A DNA stretch of 41,370 nucleotides from Streptomyces sp. LUP30 (GCF_001746365.1 NZ_MJAJ01000003.1:314625-355994), one strand, 5' to 3'. Positions 1 to 8,718 are shown, counted from the stretch's first letter. Notes: generated by a model from the letters alone, not told the origin. Program-made: numbers and translations.

Positions 1-585
1 GGGGCCCTTGAAGAAGCGCTTGGGGTCCTGGCAGGACAGGGGCGCCGACCGGCCGACGCCGCGCGGGTCGTAGCCGACGAGGTCGTACGCGGCGGCGATG
101 GGCTTCCACTCCGGCAGCAGCCCGACCAGCGGAAAGTACCGGCCGGAGCCGCCGGGACCGCCCGGATCGAAGACCAGCGCGCCCTGCCGGGGCACCCGCC
201 GCTTGCTGTTGTGCGGATCCCGGTGGGTGGCCGGCGCCCGGCTGACGCTCAGCTTGATCTGCCGGCCGTCGGGGTGCGCGTAGTCCAGCGGGACGGCGAC
301 CGTTCCGCACTGCATGGCCCCGGGCAGGTCCTGGGCGTCGGAGCACTTGCCGAACTCGACGCCCTCCGCGGCGGCCCGCGCGGCGGCGAGCGCCACACCG
401 GGAGCGAGCGCGGTGGCGGGGGCGAGCGCCCTGCCTGCGCCGAGAGCCCTGCCGGGGACGACGAAACGGTCCGGGGCGATCGGCACGCCGGGCGCGCCGG
501 CGTGAGGGACGCCGCTTGCCGGGACGGCGGCGAGGGCGGTCAGGAGCAGGGCTCCTGCGGCCGAATGGAGGACGGCGGCTCGCAT
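1..585 (-). CDS. Secreted alpha/beta hydrolase, Tap-like (partial, 3' end outside window)
   Basis: The frame is open from the ATG at 585 to the window edge (195 codons), so only the N-terminal part is present. Residues 1-25 form a signal peptide (MRAAVLHSAAGALLLTALAA). The body has the N-terminal hallmarks of Streptomyces tripeptidyl aminopeptidase-like (S33) hydrolases: a paired-cysteine segment (EFGKCSDAQ...MQCGTVAVPLDYAHP), an oxyanion-type loop FDPGGPGGSG and the strand YDLVGYDPRGVGRS. The catalytic Ser, Asp and His would lie in the missing part. The family cleaves short peptides outside the cell; the substrate here is unknown. It runs in the same direction as the three genes upstream, but a 135-base gap to the TIGR04222 gene makes co-transcription uncertain. 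Confidence 0.85.
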   Translation of the reverse strand, partial: MRAAVLHSAAGALLLTALAAVPASGVPHAGAPGVPIAPDRFVVPGRALGAGRALAPATALAPGVALAAARAAAEGVEFGKCSDAQDLPGAMQCGTVAVPLDYAHPDGRQIKLSVSRAPATHRDPHNSKRRVPRQGALVFDPGGPGGSGRYFPLVGLLPEWKPIAAAYDLVGYDPRGVGRSAPLSCQDPKRFFKGP

Positions 586-720
586 CGGGTGTCCCTTCGG
601 TGTACGGCGGCGACAAAAGGGATGTTTGGTTCGGCCCGGTGGGAAGGCAAGCACCATCGGCGGGTGTCGGGGCCAATGCCCCCTGTGCGCCCCCCGGCGA
701 TCGGGCGCGCCCCGGACCCG

Positions 721-1518
721 TCAGTCGCGCCCGCGCTGGCGGTGCGCGAAGGCGGCCCGCAGGTCCGGCTCACCGACCGCACGGATCCCCCGCACGGCCA
801 CGGAGGTCAGATACGTACGGTCGTCGCCCGGGCTCGTGCCCGCGTTCACGCCCCCGTTCGCGGCGCGTCGCGTCAGCGCGCCCAGCATCCGCTGTCCGGC
901 CGGGGATGCCCACCGCGAGTACGGATGCACCTCCGCCCGCGCTATGGCCAGGCAGCTCAGGGTGAGCGCGAGAGGCAGCGCGAACCAGAGCGCGACGAGG
1001 TCGCGGGGAAGGTCCGGGGTGGCGGGAAACAGCAACGCGACGACCCCCAGGGCGAGGACGACCACTGCGGCCGCCCGCACCTGACGCACCCCGGCCGCCA
1101 CCGTCGTACGGGCGCCGTCGGTCACCGCGAGACCGGCGCCGACGAGCCGCTCGGCCAGGCCGCCCACGGCGTCCGCGGCCGCCGCCGCGGCCCGGACCGG
1201 GGCGATGCGGGACTGTCCTCCGGGCCCGATGGCCCCGATGACCGACCGTTCCATCTCGTCCCGCCCGCGCGGGTCCACCACGGTCGCCCAGCCGGTGCGG
1301 GCCAGCAGCAGCCGTCGCTCACGCGCCATGGAAACCATCGTCAGATCGGCCACCCGCCCCGGGCCGCCGGACAGGAAGGCCGCCTCGTACAACGTCAGAT
1401 CACGGCCGCGCCCGGCGTTCTCGTCGACGCTCGCCGCACGGACGGCGGCCAGGCACAGGCGCGTGCACGCCGCGCCCGCCACGGCCCACGCCAGCAAGAG
1501 CAGAAACACCCAGACCAT
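721..1518 (-). CDS. TIGR04222-type membrane protein
   Basis: The 265-residue protein has an N-terminal membrane helix (VWVFLLLLAWAVAGAACT), a long soluble segment (about 25-145) with LTLYEAAFLSGGPGRVADL and VDPRGRDEMERSVI, then two closely spaced helices at about 146-190 separated by FPATPDLPRD. The motif around LYEAAFLxGGPxRV is what I recognise as the actinobacterial TIGR04222 membrane domain, which has no established function. Relatives often end in a Gly/Cys-rich tail. This one does not: it ends in a plain basic tail (HRQRGRD). It follows the DUF4142 and DUF692 genes on the same strand, so a shared pathway is possible but inferred only from position. Family assignment is from memory of the motif and was not searched. 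Confidence 0.75.
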   Translation of the reverse strand: MVWVFLLLLAWAVAGAACTRLCLAAVRAASVDENAGRGRDLTLYEAAFLSGGPGRVADLTMVSMARERRLLLARTGWATVVDPRGRDEMERSVIGAIGPGGQSRIAPVRAAAAAADAVGGLAERLVGAGLAVTDGARTTVAAGVRQVRAAAVVVLALGVVALLFPATPDLPRDLVALWFALPLALTLSCLAIARAEVHPYSRWASPAGQRMLGALTRRAANGGVNAGTSPGDDRTYLTSVAVRGIRAVGEPDLRAAFAHRQRGRD

Positions 1519-1736
1519 GTCGCGTTTCTATGTCATGAGCACCGGAAAACGCCATGCCTTTTCAACATCCGGAACGGGCATCGCGCGTACGTGATCTTCC
1601 GCCGCACAGGGGTCGGACGCTTGGAGGGGCCGCACGCGCGGAGGGGCGGGGCAGCTGGAGGGGCCACACGCCTGGAGAGGCCGGGCACCGGGAGGGCCCG
1701 GAGGCCTGGAGGGGGCCTGCGCGCCCGGACGAGGGC

Positions 1737-2530
1737 TCAGGAGCCGGGCGGTGGGCTCGCGGCCGCCGGCGGGAGCGTGTACGTGGGGGGCGGCGACGCC
1801 GTGAGCGGCACCACAGGCCCGGGACCGGTGGAGGCGGTCGACGAACCGGGGGAGCCAGGGAGGCCGGGGGAGCCGGGGGTCGTCGGTGTGCTGCCGGTGG
1901 CCAGGTCCAGGGCGAGCGCGTCGAAGTCGACGTACCCGGTGGCCTCGAGGATCTTGATGTGGTCCAGCACGGTGGTGTTGGCGTCGTCCGCGAGCTCGCG
2001 CACCAGCGAGTTGCGGGTGCCGACCCGCACCTGGGCGACGAGCGAGAACACCCGGCCGTGCGCGAGGCGCAGAATGTTGGCGAACGCGCGGTCGTACTCC
2101 ACGCCCTGCGCCGCGTCCAGCTCCGCCAGCCAGCCCTTCTGCTGCTCGTTGGGCTCGTCGGGCAGCGTGAGACCCAGCTGGGAGGCGACGGTGCGCACCG
2201 CTGGTCCAGGAAGGCGTGCCCCTCGACGAGGTGCCGGCCCGCCGTCCGCACCGCCTCGGTCGTGCCCTTCGTCTGCGCCTGCTGACCTGCGGGCAGCTCC
2301 CACAGCCCGGCCAGCCGGACCTTGGTGATGAACTCCTGGTCCAGCGCGGACAGCGGCCCGTACTGGGTCGCCACCGCCTCCGCCTTCAGTACGTCCGGGC
2401 CGGCGGTCGGCTGACCGGAGTACGTCCAGACCGGGAAGATCAGCGCCGCGAGGGTCGCCGCCAGGCCGGTGATGATGAGCCCGGTGCCACTGAAGATGCC
2501 TCTGCCCTGGATCGGGGGTCGCGGGCGCAT
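1737..2530 (-). pseudogene. DUF4142 protein, interrupted by a one-base frameshift
   Basis: Start ATG at 2530 is preceded by AGGAGG six bases upstream. The N-terminus (MRPRPPIQGRG, then a membrane helix GLIITGLAATLAALIFPVW) and the segment up to GHAFLDQ read in one frame. The continuation VRTVASQLGLTLPDEPNEQQ...FANILRLAHGR...ATGYVDFDAL reads in the next frame. The switch falls at about 2198-2203. Adding one base makes the span 795 nt, exactly 265 codons. The joined protein is a helical DUF4142 domain (often annotated as outer-membrane-like, ferritin-like fold) followed by a Pro/Gly/Thr tail. DUF4142 proteins are exported or membrane-anchored and their role is unclear. Whether the break is genuine or a base-calling error cannot be decided from sequence; both halves keep good codon usage, which favours error or a very recent mutation. 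Confidence 0.85.
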
Positions 2531-2785
2531 GGTGCCTCCTGCTCGCGGCACTGCACACTAGTGCGCTTCGGTTGCGGGACTGGCATATTACTGCGCCGGT
2601 CCCGCCAACTGCCGTACAGGGGCGAAGGTTTGTATTTTGCCCATATCGGTCGAAAGAGGGGAGGGGGTGTGGTGGGTGAATCGGGGTGAACTGGAGGTAA
2701 ACGGTTGCAGGAGTTGCTGCGGGCACTGGCGCGGAGGTGCTGTTAACCCCGGCACATTCCGGGCGGAGGGGCCCTCCCGCGATCG

Positions 2786-4372
2786 TCAGTGCCGGATCAG
2801 CGCTCGCCCCACCTGGCGCAGTCGTTCTGTCTGGCCCAGGCGTCCCAACTGGCCCAGGCGTCCCACTTGGCCCAGGCGCGACGTCCGCCGTGGCGCGGGA
2901 CCTGAGCGGTCCAGCCACCAGCTGCGCAGCTCGCGACGGGACCGCCCCTGCGCCGACCGGCTTCTCAGCAGCATCTCCTCGGCGAAGTCGAGGGCGTCCT
3001 GCCGGTAACCGCCGCGCATCGGGTGCCCCTGGGCGTAGGCGATGAAAGCGGCCCGGTAAGCGTTTCCGAAAATGAGCGGCAGCTCCGGTGCGACCTTCGC
3101 CACCACGTCCGCCCGCTTCGCCGCCAGCGCCCGCGCTTGCACACCGAGTCGCACCCGGTCGAAACCCTCGGGAACCGGTGTCCCGGCGACAAGCGCGGAG
3201 AGCAGCGCCGTCTGGACGAGCCCGAGACGCTGTCGGGCGGCCTCGCAGGAGGCGATCGGGTGGGGGTGCGGACGCGTGTGAGCCTGCCCCGCTGTCTGCG
3301 CATGCTCGTGCGGTTGCGGTTGCGGCTCCGTCTGTGTCTGCGCGGCGCAGGGTGCGGGCTCGAGTCTCGGGTCGATGCGCTCGGCAGGGGCGGCGCCGGT
3401 GACCGGAGCGGCGACGGCTACAGGTACTGCGAGGGTGGCCGGAGCGGTGATGGTCACAGGGGAGGGGAGGGCGACAGGGGTGACTGGCCCGTGTGTCAGG
3501 CCGTGCGTTCCCGCGCTCGATGAGGCGCACGCGCCGGGCCCCCGGCCCGACCCCGCCTCGACGGCTTCCCGAATCGCGGCCAACTCGCTTTCGAGGCATG
3601 CTGGTTCGGGGAAGTTGTCGTCCCGCTCCAGCAGGACTCCCGGCGGCGACACCCGGGACGCGAGGTCGGTCAGGATGTCGAGGACCGGCCGAGGCACCGG
3701 ATGGGCGTGACTGTCGTGCCAGACGCCGTCCCGCTCGAAACCGCCCGCCACATGGACATAGGCGATGGCCTCCAGAGGCAGCTCGGCGAGCGCTTTGGCG
3801 GGATCCTCACCCCGGTTGACGTGGTTGGTGTGCAGATTGGCCACGTCGATGAGCAGCCGTACGCCCGTACGGTCGGCCAGCTCGTACAGAAACTGTCCCT
3901 CGGTCATCTCCTCGCCCGGCCATGCCACGAGAGCGGCGATGTTCTCGACGGCGAGCGGCACGGGCAACGCGTCCTGAGCTATGCGCACGTTCTCGCACAG
4001 CACGTCGAGTGCGTCTCGGGTCCGCGGCACGGGCAGCAGGTGTCCGGCCTCCAGCCGCGGGGAGGCGGTCAGGGGGCCGCCCGCGCGCACGAACGCGATG
4101 TGCTCGGTGACCAGCGGCGAGCCCAGCGCCTCGGCCCGCTCGGCGAGTGCGGTCAGCCGCCCCTGGTCGGGCCGCTCCGCGTCGCCGAGTCCGAGCGAGA
4201 CGCCGTGCGGGATCACAGTGATCCCACGCTCGCGCAGCCGCACCAGAGAATCGGGCAGATGCCCGGTGCACACGTTTTCGGCGACGGCTTCGACCCAGTC
4301 GATGCCCGGCATCCGTTCCACGGTGTCCGCGATCTCCGGCCGCCAACCGATCCCCGTCCCCAGTCGCCTCAT
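2786..4372 (-). CDS. DUF692 / MNIO-family protein with actinobacterial C-terminal domain
   Basis: The 528-residue protein has GGAGG eight bases before the ATG. Residues 1-275 are a DUF692 TIM barrel (multinuclear non-heme iron oxidase family). Expected metal-ligand positions are visible: H56 ([10 protein letters not shown]), H91 (TEHIAF), E143-N144 (AVENIAA), D176 and H184 ([10 protein letters not shown]), H207 (VHVAGG), D220/H222/H224 (HDSHAH) and E249-D251 (LLERDD). Residues 276-385 are a low-complexity linker. Residues 386-495 form a helical domain ([18 protein letters not shown]...[15 protein letters not shown]) of the kind seen in actinobacterial DUF692 proteins such as S. coelicolor SCO6045, as I recall. 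The tail repeats GRLGQ. Characterised MNIOs modify Cys, Asp or Asn in ribosomal peptides; no obvious precursor gene adjoins this one, so the substrate is unknown. Codon usage is normal in the barrel and poorer in the linker. Confidence 0.9.
   Translation of the reverse strand: MRRLGTGIGWRPEIADTVERMPGIDWVEAVAENVCTGHLPDSLVRLRERGITVIPHGVSLGLGDAERPDQGRLTALAERAEALGSPLVTEHIAFVRAGGPLTASPRLEAGHLLPVPRTRDALDVLCENVRIAQDALPVPLAVENIAALVAWPGEEMTEGQFLYELADRTGVRLLIDVANLHTNHVNRGEDPAKALAELPLEAIAYVHVAGGFERDGVWHDSHAHPVPRPVLDILTDLASRVSPPGVLLERDDNFPEPACLESELAAIREAVEAGSGRGPGACASSSAGTHGLTHGPVTPVALPSPVTITAPATLAVPVAVAAPVTGAAPAERIDPRLEPAPCAAQTQTEPQPQPHEHAQTAGQAHTRPHPHPIASCEAARQRLGLVQTALLSALVAGTPVPEGFDRVRLGVQARALAAKRADVVAKVAPELPLIFGNAYRAAFIAYAQGHPMRGGYRQDALDFAEEMLLRSRSAQGRSRRELRSWWLDRSGPAPRRTSRLGQVGRLGQLGRLGQTERLRQVGRALIRH
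2813..2884. repeat. 18-base tandem repeat in the 3' end of the DUF692 gene
   Basis: The unit CTGGCCCAGGCGTCCCAA occurs at 2831-2848 and 2849-2866 (one change), with diverged copies before (2813) and after (2867). On the coding strand it encodes the repeated hexapeptide containing GRLGQ at the protein C-terminus. Confidence 0.8.
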
Positions 4373-4616
4373 GGTCCCCGCCTCCTTCGTTCCCCCTGCG
4401 TGGTGACGGTGGTATGGCCCCGCCGCCGTCCACCGAACCGCCCGGGACCCCCCTTCAGAGCAACATTTGAGGTTCGGCCGCGGGAGAGGAGAGACGGAGA
4501 GGAGGAGAAGGGGGGAGCGGGCAGGGGGCCGGAGGCGGCCGAGAAGGCGAACGGGCAGGGAGAACGGATGGGACAGGGAAGAGGAACAGCGAGGCAGCGA
4601 TCAGCGTAGGCAGAGA

Positions 4617-5318
4617 TCAACGGGCGCGCAGGGCCGGATGCTCCGCGACGACGGTGCAGCTGCCCGGGGCGATCTCGGTGAAGCCCGCATCCCGCACCAG
4701 CGGCAGCCCGCTCGAGATCAGTTCACGCCACGTCTGCCGATCCGCGGTCCGCACAGCGAGCGGGAAGCCCGCCTCGCGCCAGGCTGCCCGCTCGTCCTCG
4801 GACAGTTCCCACCAGGCGAGTTGCGCGCCATGCCCGGCCTGGGCCATCGCCTTGCCGGCCGACATCTCCACGTCCGGACTCATCCACAGCACGACCGCCC
4901 CCGGCTCGACGTCCGCAGGGCGCTCCGGATCGTCGAGATCGGTTCCAGAAACCTGCAGCTTCGCCAGTTCCTTCGGCCATCCGTCCAACGGCACGGGCGG
5001 AAACACCCGTACTTCCGCCGACTTCCCGGTGACCGTGATCCCCGGCAATTCGCCGGCCCGTCTCCACTCGGCCCCCCGGGCCCGCCGGACCACCTTGCGG
5101 ATCCGGGCGTCCTGCCAGTCCCGCATGACCTGCGCCCACTCGCCGTCCCCGACGGACCGCTCGTCGCCGAGCATCACGAGTACGGCACGAGCAGCGGTCT
5201 CCAGGGCGTCGGTACGGGCCGGGGGCGCGGACTTCTCTATCCGCACGACGAGTGGCAACACGAACTGCGGAGCCTGGTCGCGAGGGTTGGGCTCGGTCTG
5301 AAAGGGACTTTCACTCAC
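4617..5318 (-). CDS. Peptidyl-tRNA hydrolase, Pth2-like
   Basis: The 233-residue protein has an actinobacterial N-terminal extension of about 130 residues, including FVLPLVVRIEKSAPP. A Pth2-type core follows: VLWMSPDVEMSAGKAMAQAGHGAQLAWW matches the K-x(2,3)-AQ-x(2)-H(A/G) signature of PTH2 enzymes. LAVRTADRQTWRELISSGLPLVRDAGFTEIAPGSCTVVA resembles the later strand-loop region with the terminal Thr/Gly-Pro loop. Pth2 enzymes release peptides from tRNA in the cytoplasm; Streptomyces also has a classical Pth, so this would be an accessory enzyme. It is divergent from the ABC ATPase gene with a 238-base gap that contains two close CCGCTGTAA copies and no further gene I can support. Confidence 0.75.
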   Translation of the reverse strand: MSESPFQTEPNPRDQAPQFVLPLVVRIEKSAPPARTDALETAARAVLVMLGDERSVGDGEWAQVMRDWQDARIRKVVRRARGAEWRRAGELPGITVTGKSAEVRVFPPVPLDGWPKELAKLQVSGTDLDDPERPADVEPGAVVLWMSPDVEMSAGKAMAQAGHGAQLAWWELSEDERAAWREAGFPLAVRTADRQTWRELISSGLPLVRDAGFTEIAPGSCTVVAEHPALRAR

Positions 5319-5556
5319 AGGCGCAGGCTACTTGAACCGGTCTTTCCCACAGCGGCCGGCCGCGTTCACCGCGCTAGCCATGTCCGCAGCAGCGGGTGTT
5401 TCTGTGTTTCTGTGGCGTTGCTCGTGGTCGCCCTCGGCAGTCTGCGTCTCCGCCGGGGTCTCCACCGGGCCGTCTGCAGCCGCTGTAACCGCTGTAATCG
5501 TTTCCGCCTGTTCCACTGCTGCCGGGACGTGGTCGTCGTGCGAAAGGATGAACCCC

Positions 5557-6498
5557 ATGGAACGCGATCTACGCCTGGACGACGTGGGCCGACGCTATGG
5601 CTTACGCGGCCCTTGGGTGCTGCGCAACGTGCACCTGGAACTGGCTCCCGGCAGCCTCACTCGTATCGACGGCCCCAACGGCAGCGGCAAGTCCACTCTT
5701 CTCCGGCTCCTCGCTGGCATCGACGCCCCCACGGAGGGCAGAGTCACGGGCCGCCCCCGCACCGCCTACGTCCCCGAACGCTTTCCCGCCGCCCTTCCCT
5801 TCACCGCGGTCGGCTACCTGACCCACCTCGGCACCGTGCACGGCTTGCCGCGAGCGTCGGCCGAGCGGGCCGCGGACGAGTGGCTGGACCGCTTCGGCGC
5901 GGCCGCCTACGCCCGCACGCCCATGACCCGCCTCTCGAAGGGCAGCAGCCAGAAGGTCGCCGTCGCCCAGGCGCTCCTCGCCGAGCCCGAGTTGCTGATC
6001 CTGGACGAGGCTTGGACCGGCCTGGACACGGACGCGCGGACCGAGCTGGAGCGGGCGGTCGCCGAGCGGACGGCCGCCGGCTCGGCCGTCGTGTTCGTCG
6101 ACCACGACCCGCGCCGCCTCGCGGACGTCGCGGACACCGTCTACACGGTGCGTGACAGCGGCCTCCACCGCCGTACCGGCGAAGAACCGACCCTCGCCTC
6201 CGACGGTCCGCACGTGATCGTCGAGGTGCACGGCGCGGCTGCCCTACTTCCCGCGGACGCGCTTCGCCTGGCCGTTCTCGCCGAGGAGACGGCCGAGGGG
6301 ACGCACTGGCTCACTGTCCCCGCCTCCCACTCCGACGTCCTGCTACGCGCTCTTCTGACCGCCCGCCCGCCCTGGCACGTGGCCAGTGTCCGCCGGGACG
6401 AGAGCCGAGGTGCGGGCCGGGACGAGAGCGGAGATGCGAGCCGAGACGCCGGTGAAGACGCGAGCCGAGACCAGAGCAGAGACGAGAGCCGCCGATGA
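5557..6498 (+). CDS. ABC transporter ATP-binding protein
   Basis: I start at ATG 5557 because AAGGA lies eight bases upstream; the ATG at 5548 sits too close to it. The nucleotide-binding domain has Walker A GPNGSGKST (residues 39-47), a degenerate signature LSKGSSQKV in place of LSGGQ, Walker B LLILDEAWTGLD and the switch histidine in VFVDHDPRR. After about residue 225 comes a non-catalytic C-terminal region, ending in a charged low-complexity tail built from RDES/RDAS units. The stop overlaps the start of the next gene (ATGA), so the two are translationally coupled and probably form one exporter with a separate membrane subunit. The substrate cannot be read from the sequence. A Ser/Lys signature is seen in some small exporters and need not mean inactivity. 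Confidence 0.85.
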   Translation: MERDLRLDDVGRRYGLRGPWVLRNVHLELAPGSLTRIDGPNGSGKSTLLRLLAGIDAPTEGRVTGRPRTAYVPERFPAALPFTAVGYLTHLGTVHGLPRASAERAADEWLDRFGAAAYARTPMTRLSKGSSQKVAVAQALLAEPELLILDEAWTGLDTDARTELERAVAERTAAGSAVVFVDHDPRRLADVADTVYTVRDSGLHRRTGEEPTLASDGPHVIVEVHGAAALLPADALRLAVLAEETAEGTHWLTVPASHSDVLLRALLTARPPWHVASVRRDESRGAGRDESGDASRDAGEDASRDQSRDESRR

Positions 6499-7166
6499 CC
6501 GCCCTTCTGCGCTACCAGAGCGCCCTGCTGGTGCGGTCGCAGCGCTGGCTGCCCCCGTTCCTGCTGTACGCCGTTTTCCTCGGCGTCGGCGTACAGGGCG
6601 GCCAGCCACTCCTGGACTCGCTCGGTTACGCCGCCGCCTTTCTGCTGCCCGTTGCCGCCTGGCTGGTGCGGATCTGCGTCGCCAACGAACCCCCGGCCGC
6701 CCGCGCCGTGGTCGCCGCGGCAGTCGGTCCGGCCCGGGCGCACCTGGCCTCTGTGCTGGTCGCGCTGACTTCGGTCACCACGCTCGGCACGATCACGACA
6801 GCGATCGTCACTCTGATCAGCGATCCCGTCGGCAGCGACCACCAGAAACGCGTTCCCGTCCTCGAAGCCGCCGGCGCCGGACTGCTCGCCATCCTGACCT
6901 GCGCTCTGCTCGGCACGGCCGTCGGCGCGCTCACCGCCTGGCCCGTGCTGCGTTCGACCGGCCGGGCGGTGCCCGCGCTTCTGCTGGCGGCTCTGCTGGC
7001 GCTGGTCGTGAGCGGTTCTCCCGCGCACGCGGCCGTCAGCGGCCTGGTCGGCGGCTCCCACACGGGGACGGTCCACACCCCTGTCCTGCCCTTGGCCGCG
7101 GCGGCACTGCTGAGCGCTGTGGCAATCGCCGCGGCATGCGCGCTCACTTCCCGACGGTCACCTTGA
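6495..7166 (+). CDS. Integral membrane protein, probable ABC-2-like permease partner
   Basis: The 223-residue protein has about six hydrophobic helices (for example FLLYAVFLGVGV, AAAFLLPVAAWLVRI, LASVLVALTSVTTLGTITTAIVTLI, GLLAILTCALLGTAVGAL, LLLAALLALVV and a C-terminal helix). It has no ATPase motif. Its ATG lies inside the stop of the upstream ATPase gene, the arrangement expected of an ABC transporter whose membrane subunit is encoded separately. No family signature is strong enough for a more specific name. The 166 bases after its stop carry two exact copies of AGCGGTTGCGTGC 28 bases apart. Confidence 0.75.
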   Translation: MTALLRYQSALLVRSQRWLPPFLLYAVFLGVGVQGGQPLLDSLGYAAAFLLPVAAWLVRICVANEPPAARAVVAAAVGPARAHLASVLVALTSVTTLGTITTAIVTLISDPVGSDHQKRVPVLEAAGAGLLAILTCALLGTAVGALTAWPVLRSTGRAVPALLLAALLALVVSGSPAHAAVSGLVGGSHTGTVHTPVLPLAAAALLSAVAIAAACALTSRRSP

Positions 7167-7271
7167 GGGGGAAGCGGGAGATGTAGGCAGGGGGATGTGA
7201 CATGTGGCAACGGGGTAGCGGAAATCGGTTACGAAGAGTTACGGGTGCTGGCTATGCGGTTATGTGCTGTA

Positions 7272-7312
7272 AGCGGTTGCGTGCGGGAGGGGGTGTCGCA
7301 GCGGTTGCGTGC
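7272..7312. repeat. Direct repeat AGCGGTTGCGTGC
   Basis: Exact copies at 7272-7284 and 7300-7312, in the convergent gap between the ABC membrane protein and the small CxxC gene. A related AGCGATTAC lies at 7328. Function unknown. Confidence 0.6.
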
Positions 7313-7332
7313 AGCGGGTGGGCTGAAAGCGA

Positions 7333-7521
7333 TTACCCGGAGCATGCTGTCCGCTGCGCCTCCTGCCACTCGCACACCGGGCACAACGTGATCCCCTTGT
7401 ACGACTCCGGGTATTCCGTGGGTTTCCTGCACAGCACACACTCGGCATACGGCGGCCCGTCTGCCTTGGGTGGAGTTGCCGCGTCGATCAGGCAGTAATC
7501 CCGTTCGGTGTCGTCACTCAT
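7333..7521 (-). CDS. Small conserved protein with two CxxC motifs
   Basis: The 62-residue protein begins at the ATG at 7521, with GGAGG one base upstream, a tight but clear ribosome site. It contains CVLC and CPVC separated by a 14-residue aromatic segment (RKPTEYPESYKGIT), which suggests a small zinc ribbon. The coding sequence is compact and shows the GC-rich third positions of a real gene. Zinc-ribbon proteins of this size bind nucleic acid or protein partners; nothing here shows which. It converges on the ABC membrane gene and is followed upstream by the polysaccharide deacetylase gene on the same strand, about 100 bases away. Confidence 0.75.
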   Translation of the reverse strand: MSDDTERDYCLIDAATPPKADGPPYAECVLCRKPTEYPESYKGITLCPVCEWQEAQRTACSG

Positions 7522-7622
7522 GCCTCCAGCGTACGAAAGCGGCTCCGCCCGGAAATCGGCGTACGAGGTCCGTCCTAGACATGAGATCGGGTCGTGTGAG
7601 GCAGACGAACGAGCCGCACGAT

Positions 7623-8522
7623 TCAGTGTCGCGCGCTCGTCGTTCCGATCAATTCCGACACCTTCACGAACCGGTAGCCCTGGCGGCGCAACTCCGGCAC
7701 GACCGTGCGCACGACCTGCTCGGTCGTCGGGGCTGCACTGCGGGTGCAGTGCATGACGACCACCGAGCCGGGCTTCACGCCCTGCAGTACCTGTTGCGCC
7801 ACGGCGTTGGCATCTGTTGCGAAAGCGTCTCCACTCACTACGTCCCACTGGACGGCGGTGACGCCTGTGCCGCTCACTGCGCGCAGCGCTCGCCGGTCGT
7901 AACAGCCGCCGGGGAAACGAAAATACGGCATCGCGTCCGGCACGCCGGCCTTGCGAAACGCGGTGTACGCCCGTTCCAGGTCCGCTCGCATCCGGCCCTC
8001 GGGGACGGTCGGCAGACCGTAGCAGTCATCGGTGAAGGCGTAGTGGCTGTAGGAATGGTTCGCCACCTCGAACAGAGGGTCACGACCGATGGAGCGGGCC
8101 TGGTCCGGGTACTCATCCGCCCAGCGACCTGTCATGAACACGGTGGCAGGCACCTTCAGCTTCCGCAGCGCCGCGATCAGCCCGGGGTTGTCGAAGTGCT
8201 CGCCCGCGGCCGCCCTGCCACCCTGGTCAGCGGTCATGTCGGCATCGAAAGTGAGGGCGACCGTCTTGCCCGGGGCATGGGGCGCGTTGCGGAAGACGGG
8301 AGTGAGGCCGGCTGGTCCAGGAGCAAGGGTCGGGGGCCGGGAAGGGGCGGCGGGGGCGTGGGAAAGGGGTGTGGACGGGTGGCTCGGGGCGGCGGAAGCC
8401 GAGGCCGGGGCCGTCGGGCGTGGGGCCCGAGGCTGCTGAGCGGTGCCGCAGGCGGCGAGGGCTCCGAGAGCGGCGCCGAGTGCGCAGAGGGCGGCCAGGC
8501 GGCGACATGCGGGAATGATCAC
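7623..8522 (-). CDS. Lipoprotein polysaccharide deacetylase (CE4, NodB domain)
   Basis: The 299-residue protein has a lipoprotein signal with lipobox LAAC (Cys25), then a Pro/Ala/Ser linker to about residue 75. The NodB domain shows all usual motifs: TFDAD (91-95, catalytic base and metal Asp), HSYSH (156-160, metal histidines), RFPGG (202-206), DVVSGD (227-232) and a terminal VMHC (256-259) carrying the catalytic His. CE4 enzymes remove N- or O-acetyl groups from peptidoglycan, chitin or xylan at the cell surface; which substrate this one takes cannot be told. The metal triad is intact, so activity is expected. Start ATG at 8522 gives the complete signal peptide. It stands alone, with more than 350 bases to the next gene upstream. 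Confidence 0.9.
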   Translation of the reverse strand: MIIPACRRLAALCALGAALGALAACGTAQQPRAPRPTAPASASAAPSHPSTPLSHAPAAPSRPPTLAPGPAGLTPVFRNAPHAPGKTVALTFDADMTADQGGRAAAGEHFDNPGLIAALRKLKVPATVFMTGRWADEYPDQARSIGRDPLFEVANHSYSHYAFTDDCYGLPTVPEGRMRADLERAYTAFRKAGVPDAMPYFRFPGGCYDRRALRAVSGTGVTAVQWDVVSGDAFATDANAVAQQVLQGVKPGSVVVMHCTRSAAPTTEQVVRTVVPELRRQGYRFVKVSELIGTTSARH

Positions 8523-8627
8523 CGTATGAAGATATGAGGAATGTGCTGGCGTCCGTGTTGATATATGACCGCGTCTCGGGTGGTGTCACCCGCCCGGCCG
8601 CCCGCGCGGCACCTGTAGAAGACCGAA

Positions 8628-8651
8628 GGGCCGGAGTCATGACTCCGGCCC
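8628..8651. terminator. Perfect 24-base palindrome, probable terminator or operator
   Basis: The two 12-base arms are exact reverse complements (GGGCCGGAGTCA / TGACTCCGGCCC), so it can fold as a 10-bp stem with a CATG loop. It lies 226 bases past the PhoX-like stop and about 105 bases upstream of the deacetylase start. No U-run follows, which is normal for Streptomyces terminators. A dimeric-repressor operator is the alternative. Confidence 0.5.
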
Positions 8652-8669
8652 CGACTGACCCCCTTGGTG

Positions 8670-8718
8670 ACGTCGGGGCGTGTCAGAGGCGCTCAGCGCG
8701 CTTGACGCACCCCGACGT
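8670..8718. terminator. Long imperfect hairpin
   Basis: Arms 8670-8685 (ACGTCGGGGCGTGTCA) and 8703-8718 (TGACGCACCCCGACGT) pair over 16 positions with one C-A mismatch and one G-T wobble around a 17-base loop. It lies downstream of the PhoX-like gene and could end its transcript. Confidence 0.5.

Noticed and set aside
211..2328. 705-codon plus-strand open frame over the hydrolase, TIGR04222 and DUF4142 genes
   Set aside because: It is antisense to three recognisable genes and encodes Arg/Gly-rich sequence with no domain; a usual by-product of GC-rich coding DNA.
2786..4372. Mobile element or phage origin for the DUF692 region
   Set aside because: No integrase, transposase, att-like repeat or composition break was seen; codon use matches the neighbours outside the linker.
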